NCBI GenBank assembly: GCA_035490315.1
Contig: DATHET010000028.1
Coordinates: 1 to 7,321 of the forward strand
Direction of reading: 5' to 3'
DNA length: 7,321 bases
Source of the DNA: JADJQU01 sp035490315
Lineage (GTDB): Bacteria; Planctomycetota; UBA1135; GCA-002686595
This document shows positions 1-5,288 of the stretch, in pieces. The notes below the pieces were generated by a model. That model worked only from the letters and a program-made list of their open reading frames with translations. It was not told the DNA's origin and searched no databases. Both the position numbers and the translations under genes were made by a program. Each line of letters opens with the position of its first letter. Within the stretch, counting starts at the first letter, position 1.

Positions 1-166
1 TACCGATTTCGGAACTGGAAACGACGCGGCGGAGTGCTCGCCGAGGTCCGAAAGGCCCCGCGCCAGCGATTGAGAGGACGTCAAGCCGAAACCGCGCCCT
101 TCAACCACTCAGGCCGACGACGTGGTGAATAGGTCGGGCTAGTGATTAAGGGGGTGTCGCAGTCGT

Positions 167-202
167 GATATGGCGATGAGCATCGTACCTTCTCACCATA
201 TC
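167..202 (+). promoter_or_regulatory. Nested inverted repeat just upstream of the DUF4236 start codon
   Basis: Outer arms GATATGG (167-173) and CCATATC (196-202) are perfectly complementary. Inside them CGATG (174-178) and CATCG (181-185) form a second stem directly stacked on the left outer arm, leaving a 2-base loop and a 10-base bulge (186-195). The structure ends four bases before the ATG at 207, where a ribosome binding site would be expected, and no Shine-Dalgarno sequence is visible there. It could be an mRNA leader structure that controls translation, or an operator. A chance inverted repeat cannot be excluded. The rest of 1-206 contains short open frames running in from the left edge that stop at 73, 128 and 132, none of which I recognise. 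Confidence 0.3.
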
Positions 203-206
203 CGCC

Positions 207-1391
207 ATGGCTTTCAGATTTCGCCGACGCTTGACGCTGTTCCCGGGTGTGTCTCTCAACCTCAATAGGCGTGGGATGAGCATGACGATCGGGCCCCGCG
301 GCGCGACTGTCAACGTTGGAGCGAATGGGATGCATGGAAACATCAGCATTCCAGGCACCGGAGTATCTTGGAGGGGTCGCCTCGATGGTTCTGAGCGGGA
401 GACATCTCAGCCGTCAGCATCGCTTGCGGAGGCTTCGCCACAGTACTGGTCGCCGCCCCCAGTCAAGCAGCCTCCTGGCTCGAATGCACCAGACGCCACG
501 CCAGTCGACCACATTGCGAGCGCTCCTATCGAGGTACTGACAAGCGAGAGCCTTTCCACCCTTCGGGCCATGACCAAGGACGCGCGTGACCAGCACGACG
601 AGGCAGTCAGTGCGTCCGATGAGGCAAAGTCCGCGATCAGGAAGCACAAGGATCGACTCGGGAAACTCGAGCGAAGCATTTTTCGTCGTTGGCGGTCGCA
701 GGCCATCGAGGCCACTCGGGAACTGCTGCATGAGGCGACGTGTGACCTGACGGCGGCGGAGAGCCGGCTCGTGGCAAGCATGATCGAGACTGAGTTCAAC
801 CTCGGAGCGAAGCAGCTAGCAGCGTACGGGATGGTCGTGAGGGCCTATGAGGATCTCTCGCGATGCTCTGTTGCGTGGGACATCACAGGCACTGCTGTGG
901 TGGACAGAGTTGCCACGCGGTCAATTGCGAGTACGGCGGTCGTGCGGAAGCGCATTCACCTGGACTTTCATCCAGACCCAGTGCTGCGCACACGCTTTAG
1001 AATCCCGCGATTTCAAAACGCAAACGGCGAGGACATACTGCTGTTTCCAGGATTATTGCTCGCGGACAACAGACAGGGAAACTTCGCCTTGATCGCTCTC
1101 GCTGACGTGATCATCAAGTCGGAAACGACGACTTTCGTCGAAGCCGAATCAGTACCCGCCGACGCTGAAGTCGCCGGCAGCACTTGGTTGAAGACGAACA
1201 AAGACGGCTCGCCCGATCGGCGGTTCGCCAAAAACAGACAGCTTCCGCTCTGCAGTTACGCGGAACTTTGGTTCACGAGTAGTACTGGCCTACGAGAAGC
1301 ATTCATGTTCTCGTCTCGGCAGAAGACTCAAGCATTCGCTGAGGCGGTTCGTGAATTGGTGCGAGTGATCGAGTCTGGAGATGTGGACTGA
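207..1391 (+). CDS. DUF4236 domain-containing protein with helical middle and conserved C-terminal domain
   Basis: Residues 1-58 match the DUF4236 pattern: a start of the MxFRFRRR type, then a Pro-Gly/Asn-Leu-Asn strand, GPRGATVNVGANG and IPGTGVSWRGRL. This fixes the start at the ATG at 207, since the domain normally begins at the initiator Met. Residues 60-110 are Ser/Pro-rich and probably a flexible linker. Residues 115-220 are charged and mostly helical, possibly coiled coil. Residues 225-390 form a beta-rich domain containing AWDITGT, the segment SVPADAEVAGSTWLKTNKDG, then SPDRRF and YAELWFTSSTG; I recall the same arrangement in other DUF4236 proteins of about 400 residues. There is no signal peptide or membrane segment, so it is probably cytoplasmic. 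The function of DUF4236 is unknown to me. The gene stands alone on the plus strand, and codons such as TTA and ATA (around 1040-1055) and AT-richer stretches set it apart from its neighbours, which suggests acquisition by transfer. Confidence 0.88.
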   Translation: MAFRFRRRLTLFPGVSLNLNRRGMSMTIGPRGATVNVGANGMHGNISIPGTGVSWRGRLDGSERETSQPSASLAEASPQYWSPPPVKQPPGSNAPDATPVDHIASAPIEVLTSESLSTLRAMTKDARDQHDEAVSASDEAKSAIRKHKDRLGKLERSIFRRWRSQAIEATRELLHEATCDLTAAESRLVASMIETEFNLGAKQLAAYGMVVRAYEDLSRCSVAWDITGTAVVDRVATRSIASTAVVRKRIHLDFHPDPVLRTRFRIPRFQNANGEDILLFPGLLLADNRQGNFALIALADVIIKSETTTFVEAESVPADAEVAGSTWLKTNKDGSPDRRFAKNRQLPLCSYAELWFTSSTGLREAFMFSSRQKTQAFAEAVRELVRVIESGDVD

Positions 1392-1430
1392 GTCTCGGCT
1401 GGCTGCCTGCATCCAATCACTGACTGCCGG

Positions 1431-1520
1431 CAAGCCTTCGCCCAGTACTAAAGCCGCGATCCCGCCGCGGTCGCGGGCTCGAGCTTGACCAACGCGCTGG
1501 CCTTCGTCGTCAATCCCTGA
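1431..1520 (+). pseudogene. Decayed 3' end of a third secreted-protein family member
   Basis: Read in the frame ending at the TGA of 1518-1520, this stretch gives QAFAQY, a stop (TAA, 1449-1451), then SRDPAAVAGSSLTNALAFVVNP and a final stop. It lines up with the C-terminus of the two intact paralogues to the right: QY-stop-SRDP against QFWGRDP, and SSLTNALAFVVNP against NSTLSDALEYTVQ. The in-frame stop falls exactly where the paralogues have Trp. No homologous sequence is visible further upstream, so only about 30 codons remain. It runs on the plus strand, opposite to the intact copies. The match is short and aligned by eye. It could alternatively be chance, but the order of conserved residues and the correct position of the terminal stop argue for a true remnant. 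Confidence 0.5.
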
Positions 1521-1539
1521 GCGAACAACTACCGCCGAG

Positions 1540-1577
1540 AAAAAAATCGCGGGCGTCGATGTGATCGACGCCCGCGA
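1540..1577 (-). terminator. Rho-independent terminator of the tandem paralogue unit
   Basis: A perfect 14-bp inverted repeat (TCGCGGGCGTCGAT at 1547-1560 and its complement at 1564-1577) closes a 3-base loop. On the minus strand the stem is followed directly by seven T residues (1546-1540), the classical intrinsic terminator layout. It lies 33 bases past the TGA at 1611-1613, so it ends transcription of the 1611-2771 gene and of any read-through from 2866-4032. On the plus strand the hairpin is followed by GACTCTC rather than a T run, so it should work poorly as a terminator for the DUF4236 gene. Confidence 0.9.
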
Positions 1578-1610
1578 GACTCTCAGGTCAAGCCCGCGCT
1601 CAACCCAGGA

Positions 1611-2771
1611 TCATTGCACCGTGTATTCCAGCGCGTCAGACAACGTCGAGTTGTTCGGCACCGGGAAGCCCGGGTCGCGTCCCCAGAACTGGGTGTCCAC
1701 GACCTGACCGGGCAGGATCAGAGCCGGCGACGGTGTGCCGCCGAGCACGCCATGGGAGAAGGCATTCATGTCCAGCGAATACACCCCGGTGCAGTCGCTC
1801 GCCGGAAGCGCGGTTCCGCCCGAGTTGAGCGGGATGGAGCGCTTGACCGGCGCGTTGACGCAGCGGAATCCGCCCTGGAACACGACCGCTGCCCGACCGT
1901 TCGTCGAGTAAAGCAGCAGCCCAACCTTCTGGTTGCGCACCTGGCCCGCGCTGACGACGAAGCCACTGGTCGAGGTCGAGCTCGGAGCTCCCGTCGCGCC
2001 GATCGCGGGTGTGCACCCAAGAGAATTAATCTTCGCAGTGCAGTACACGACGGTCGGCGGCACCCCATCGCCGCCGCTCCAGTTGTCGACGGCCGGCGAG
2101 TTGTACGTCGAGAAGCCCATGTTGTTCCCGAGCGTCATGCCGGCTGCGATGATTCCGGTGTTGCTGAAATGCTCGTCGTAATTACCGTCGAAGTTGTTGT
2201 CGACGTCGAGATTCGCGGTGTCGCCGTTGTTCGTCACGTAGACCTTGATCCTCCCCGAGGCGGTCGGCGTCGCGAGGGATCCGAAGTACGTCGGACCCCA
2301 GGATGGGCCGTTGATTCCCTTGTAGAACCAGACGGTGTCGTAGAACCCGTTGGAATCGTTGTCCTGGATCTTGCAGAAAAGATTGTCCGTGCTGGCACCG
2401 GACCCGATCACGCCCGCGACGAACACGAGCGGAGAGCCCTGCTGCGCAGCAAAGAAATCCATCTTGACTTCGGTCTGAGCCGGCGGAGTGCTGGCGCTCG
2501 CATGCTGGACGAACTGCGAGCCCGTGCCGATCGACACCGCGCGGTTGTTGATGATCGAGTAGGAGCCCGACATGACGGTCCAATTCGGCCCGAGGGTGGG
2601 CGCGTCGGGACGATTGAAGTCGTCCGAGAATTGCGCGAGGTAGGAGCCTTGGCTCCCAGATGCCCAGGGAGCGACCCTGGCCTGCGCGGATTTCGTCGCG
2701 TCGACGGGGATCTGCGCAAAGCCGATCGGGGCCAGGAGAATTGCAGCGACGAAGATTCTTGAAGTGATCAT
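1611..2771 (-). CDS. Secreted jelly-roll-like protein with planctomycete-type C-terminal domain (paralogue A)
   Basis: The 386-residue product starts with a clear signal peptide (MITSRIFVAAILLAPIGFA, cleavage before QIP). This is why I chose the ATG at 2771 over the in-frame one at 2861, which would add 30 non-signal residues. Residues 48-235 begin FSDDFNRPDAPTLGPNW and continue GSYSIINNRAVS, the pattern of secreted concanavalin-like (LamG-type) beta-sandwich domains. Two Asp-rich loops, QDNDSNGFYD (136-145) and DVDNNFDGNYDE (189-200), resemble calcium-binding loops. Residues 243-386 are the conserved C-terminal domain: YCTAKINSLGC, FRCVNAP, SDCTGVYSLDMNAF, QFWGRDPG, ending LEYTVQ. Four Cys in it may form disulphides. 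No catalytic motif is visible, so a surface or extracellular binding or structural role is the most I infer. It lies 94 bp downstream of paralogue B on the same strand, and only a weak CAGG precedes the start. Confidence 0.85.
   Translation of the reverse strand: MITSRIFVAAILLAPIGFAQIPVDATKSAQARVAPWASGSQGSYLAQFSDDFNRPDAPTLGPNWTVMSGSYSIINNRAVSIGTGSQFVQHASASTPPAQTEVKMDFFAAQQGSPLVFVAGVIGSGASTDNLFCKIQDNDSNGFYDTVWFYKGINGPSWGPTYFGSLATPTASGRIKVYVTNNGDTANLDVDNNFDGNYDEHFSNTGIIAAGMTLGNNMGFSTYNSPAVDNWSGGDGVPPTVVYCTAKINSLGCTPAIGATGAPSSTSTSGFVVSAGQVRNQKVGLLLYSTNGRAAVVFQGGFRCVNAPVKRSIPLNSGGTALPASDCTGVYSLDMNAFSHGVLGGTPSPALILPGQVVDTQFWGRDPGFPVPNNSTLSDALEYTVQ
1614..2045. repeat. Direct repeat copy 1: conserved 3' part of paralogue A
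   Basis: These 144 codons encode the C-terminal domain from YCTAK to the last residue and are repeated at 2869-3300 in the same orientation, offset by 1255 bp. Aligned by hand without gaps, the two copies differ at 14 of 144 residues. Many of the DNA differences are at third codon positions, so this is a diverged gene duplication under selection and not a fresh one. Confidence 0.85.
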
Positions 2772-2824
2772 CGATAAGACCTGAAGGGGACGAGAGAAAA
2801 AAAGGAGTTCGGGACGCATCGCGA

Positions 2825-2847
2825 GGGCAAGCGCCCGGCGCTCGCCC
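2825..2847 (-). other. Stem-loop in the gap between the two paralogues
   Basis: The arms GGGCAAGCGC (2825-2834) and GCGCTCGCCC (2838-2847) pair over ten positions (one is a G-U pair on the minus-strand RNA) around a 3-base loop. It begins 18 bases after the stop of paralogue B. A run of seven T on the minus strand (2803-2797) follows, but only about 21 bases beyond the stem, so it is not a canonical intrinsic terminator. It may reduce read-through or stabilise the upstream message's 3' end. Confidence 0.35.
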
Positions 2848-2865
2848 CCACAGCGCGCCATGCGG

Positions 2866-4032
2866 TCACTGCACCGTGTATTCGAGCCCGTCGGAAAGCG
2901 TCGAATTGTTCGGTGCCGGGAAGCCCGGATCGCGGCCCCAGAACTGGGTGTCGACGACCTGACCAGGCACGATCAGCGCAGCCGCCGGAGTTCCGCCGAG
3001 CACGCCATGGGCGAAGGCATTCATGTCCAGCGAATACACGCCGGTGCAGTCGCTCGCCGGCAAAGGGGCGCCGCCTGAATTCAGCGGGATCGAGCGCTTC
3101 ACCGGCGCGTTGACGCAGCGGAATCCGCCCTGGAACACGACCGCGGCCTGACCGTTCGTCGAGTAGAGCAGGAGGCCGACCTTCTGATTGCGCACCTGAC
3201 TCGCGCTGACGACGAATCCGCTGGTGGCGGTCGAGCTGGGAGTGCCCGTCGAGCCGATCGTCGGAGTGCAGCCCAGCGAATTGATTTTTGCCGTGCAGTA
3301 CACGACGGTCGGAGGCACTCCATCGCCGCCATTCCAATTGTCGACGGCCGGCGAATTGTACGTCGCGAAGCCGAGCTGCGACCCCAGCGTCAATCCTGCG
3401 GCGAGGATCCCAGGCACCTGGAACAGCTCGTCGTACACCCCGTCGAAATTCCTATCGACGTCGAGGTGCGCCACGTCGCCGTTCCCGGTCAGATAGACCT
3501 TGATGCGGCCGCTCGGAGTCGGCGTCACGAGATCGAAATAATACGTGGGAGCCCAACCGCCGCCGTTGATGCCCATGTAGAAAAAGACGCGGTCGTAGTT
3601 GCCGTCACTGTTGTTGTCCTGGACCTTGCAGAACAGCGTGTCGTTGAAGCCGCCGGGACCGATCACCGCGGCGACGTACACGAGCGACGGGCCCGTGGTC
3701 GACGGCAGGAAGTCCATCGCGACCACGGCTTGCGCGGCCGGAGTGCTCGCAACCGCGTGCCTCACCCATTGATTGGCCGAGCCCGTCGACACGGCGCGGT
3801 TCGTGATGATCGAGTAGCTGCCGACCTGGACGTTCCAGTTCGCGCCCAGCGTCGGTGCATCAGGGCGATTGAAGTCGTCGCTGAATTGCGCGAGGTAGGA
3901 GCCGTTCGAGGGCGCCAACGTCGCGGCGCCGACCTGCGGCGGGCCGTTGGGCAGGGTCGCGTCGATGACGGACTGCGCGGAAAGGACCGAGGAAAGCGCC
4001 AGCAGGACGAAGGCGGAGCGGACGAGGGACAT
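2866..4032 (-). CDS. Secreted jelly-roll-like protein with planctomycete-type C-terminal domain (paralogue B)
   Basis: The 388-residue product has a signal peptide (MSLVRSAFVLLALSSVLSA, cleavage before QSV). The start at 4032 is supported by AGGAGA six bases upstream, the best ribosome binding site in the window. Residues 50-236 are the beta-sandwich domain (FSDDFNRPDAPTLGANW, GSYSIITNRAVS) with Asp-rich loops QDNNSDGNYD (138-147) and DVDRNFDGVYDE (191-202). Residues 245-388 are the conserved C-terminal domain, with Cys at 246, 255, 306 and 329. The domain matches paralogue A at 130 of 144 positions, while the N-terminal domain is visibly more diverged. It is the upstream gene of the pair and probably shares a transcript with paralogue A, ending at the terminator at 1540-1577. 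A minus-strand TAGACT (4072-4067) could be a -10 box, but no matching -35 is seen. Function is unknown; no catalytic residues can be identified. Confidence 0.88.
   Translation of the reverse strand: MSLVRSAFVLLALSSVLSAQSVIDATLPNGPPQVGAATLAPSNGSYLAQFSDDFNRPDAPTLGANWNVQVGSYSIITNRAVSTGSANQWVRHAVASTPAAQAVVAMDFLPSTTGPSLVYVAAVIGPGGFNDTLFCKVQDNNSDGNYDRVFFYMGINGGGWAPTYYFDLVTPTPSGRIKVYLTGNGDVAHLDVDRNFDGVYDELFQVPGILAAGLTLGSQLGFATYNSPAVDNWNGGDGVPPTVVYCTAKINSLGCTPTIGSTGTPSSTATSGFVVSASQVRNQKVGLLLYSTNGQAAVVFQGGFRCVNAPVKRSIPLNSGGAPLPASDCTGVYSLDMNAFAHGVLGGTPAAALIVPGQVVDTQFWGRDPGFPAPNNSTLSDGLEYTVQ
2869..3300. repeat. Direct repeat copy 2: conserved 3' part of paralogue B
   Basis: Partner of the repeat at 1614-2045, in the same orientation and reading frame. 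It encodes the C-terminal 144 residues of paralogue B. The similarity continues at a lower level through the rest of both genes, so the duplicated unit is the whole gene rather than only this domain. Confidence 0.85.
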
Positions 4033-4038
4033 GCGGAT

Positions 4039-4044
4039 TCTCCT
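4039..4044 (-). promoter_or_regulatory. Ribosome binding site of paralogue B
   Basis: The minus strand reads AGGAGA, then six bases (ATCCGC), then ATG at 4032. This is a strong Shine-Dalgarno with good spacing and it decides the start. The other complete genes in the window lack a comparable site. Confidence 0.75.
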
Positions 4045-4071
4045 GGGGGGTGAGAGGGACCCCTGAAGTCT

Positions 4072-4150
4072 ACGCCGTCCCCCGAATTACGTGTTCGCTG
4101 CTCTCGCCGGATACGGAACTCTGGGTAGGACACGTCGTCCCCCGCGGGGG
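4072..4150. promoter_or_regulatory. Paired 13-bp near-direct repeat and GC palindrome in the divergent intergenic region
   Basis: ACGCCGTCCCCCG (4072-4084) and ACGTCGTCCCCCG (4132-4144) differ at one base and are exactly 60 bp apart. The second copy runs into the perfect 12-bp palindrome CCCCCGCGGGGG (4139-4150). They lie between the divergent starts of paralogue B (4032) and the 4265 gene, so a pair of operator sites controlling one or both is possible. GC-rich DNA makes such matches more likely by chance, and no complete promoter can be read here. Confidence 0.25.
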
Positions 4151-4264
4151 TGTTGGCTCGTCCCATGCGTGTCCGGGCCACGCACCCTCTGCTACACCGC
4201 GTCGATGGAAACGGTCGTTCGTGAGTCCACTCGCTCAACAGCACGTGGGATGAACGCGAGCGGA

Positions 4265-5248
4265 ATGCGGGCACTGGACGGCGCATGGGCTCGACCGATC
4301 CGCTCAGCCCACTTGACCGCTAACGGCTGGATTCTTTTCTCTGTCTTGGCGGCGGGCGCCACCGCTCAGCAAGAGCCGAGTGGAGCATCCCCCCAGAAGA
4401 AACCGGAAAACACGGCCACGACGATCATCGGTACTCTGCGAAGTCGCACCGGTCAGTATCACCCGTCGGATCTACGGATAACCCTCACCTATTTCGACAC
4501 GGTCGGAGGCGGTCCCATCCAGTTCCAGCGCGTCGGATTCGACTGGGTTGGAACCTTCGAACTGCCGGCGGGACGCTCTCGCCGATTCGAGATCGGCTTC
4601 TCCAAGCTAGATCCGTTCCGGATCGAGCCGGAGTTCACTTTCGCGTCGTCGAGCACCAAGAATCTGGAGTTCACCTGCATGGATGACACGCCGGTTTTCG
4701 GCGTATCGTTTCGAATCATCGACGCCGACACCTGCGCGCCTCCCGCGAGCTACCGCCTCGTCGTGGAGCGAGTCGTACCGTTCCAATTGGGAAAGGGCCC
4801 GCACTGGACAGCGCGCCGGCTTCTGCAACAACCTCTGGCCTACACAGACGATTACACATCCTTTCTCGAGGGCTCGACGTACCACTGGGTCGCCTCCGCT
4901 CCGGGACATCAGGTCTTCGTCGGAGACCAGACCTCGTTCTTGCGAGCTTCAAACGGTGCTCCCATCGCGGACCAGGAGGTGATGCTGCCGCCCGGATGGG
5001 GTGTGGAATTCCTCGTCACCGATGGAACCGAGCATCCCCTGCCTCAGGCAGCGATCGCATTCGACGGCGGCGATCCGATGCCGCTGGATTCGGGAGGCAG
5101 GCTCGTGATCAATCGACGCGCGGCGCCAGCACGCGTGGATCTCTACTGTGCAGGTTACGCGTGGAGGCTGGCCTCGCAGCTTGGCTTCACGCGGGACATC
5201 GCGAACGCGCATGGCAGCGTGACGCTGCGCATGGATCGAGCGCGATAG
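4265..5248 (+). CDS. Secreted protein with carboxypeptidase-regulatory-like C-terminal region
   Basis: From the ATG at 4265 the product has 327 residues and a plausible signal peptide: Arg-rich n-region, hydrophobic GWILFSVLAAGATA, cleavage before QQ at about residue 34. Earlier in-frame starts exist at 4091 (GTG), 4205 and 4250. They would give n-regions that are long for a signal peptide, but none of the starts has a good Shine-Dalgarno site, so the start is uncertain. Residues 52-170 look like beta-sandwich strands. Residues 247-299 (VEFLVTDGTEHPLPQAAIAF ... DSGGRLVI ... VDLYCAGYAW) follow the layout of carboxypeptidase-regulatory-like domains: a turn with Pro-Leu-Pro, a GR step, and a final Gly-Tyr. 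No catalytic motif is visible. The gene is divergent from paralogue B and convergent with the propeller gene, with a 40-bp gap. I do not recognise the family; an envelope or extracellular role is inferred from the signal peptide alone. Confidence 0.75.
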   Translation: MRALDGAWARPIRSAHLTANGWILFSVLAAGATAQQEPSGASPQKKPENTATTIIGTLRSRTGQYHPSDLRITLTYFDTVGGGPIQFQRVGFDWVGTFELPAGRSRRFEIGFSKLDPFRIEPEFTFASSSTKNLEFTCMDDTPVFGVSFRIIDADTCAPPASYRLVVERVVPFQLGKGPHWTARRLLQQPLAYTDDYTSFLEGSTYHWVASAPGHQVFVGDQTSFLRASNGAPIADQEVMLPPGWGVEFLVTDGTEHPLPQAAIAFDGGDPMPLDSGGRLVINRRAAPARVDLYCAGYAWRLASQLGFTRDIANAHGSVTLRMDRAR

Positions 5249-5288
5249 CAGCCTGCACTGCGAAGTCGAGTGCGGGGTCTTCAGCCGT

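Noticed and set aside
1..132. Open frames entering from the left edge
   Set aside because: All three plus frames are open from base 1 and stop at 73, 128 and 132. None gives a recognisable C-terminus, so no partial gene is claimed.
207..1391. DUF4236 gene as part of a new defence system
   Set aside because: No nuclease, ATPase, methyltransferase, toxin-like or other effector gene lies beside it, and its neighbours are secreted proteins on the other strand. The sequence here does not support the claim.
1614..2762. A 382-codon open frame on the plus strand opposite paralogue A
   Set aside because: Its translation is extremely Arg/Val/Asp-rich and has no domain pattern. It mirrors paralogue A, which has a signal peptide, a paralogue and a terminator on the minus strand. 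Long antisense frames are expected in GC-rich DNA.
2768..3337. A 189-codon minus-strand frame overlapping the gap and the 3' half of paralogue B
   Set aside because: It is an out-of-frame reading of paralogue B (Arg- and Ser-rich) and has no homology that I can see. The paralogue frame is conserved in the second copy.
3466..4053. A 195-codon plus-strand frame opposite paralogue B
   Set aside because: Same Arg-rich shadow composition. It runs through the ribosome binding site and signal peptide of a well-supported gene on the other strand.
5255..5273. Short inverted repeat GCACT ... AGTGC between the convergent genes
   Set aside because: The 5-bp stem has a 9-base loop and no T run on either strand. 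It is too weak to call a bidirectional terminator.
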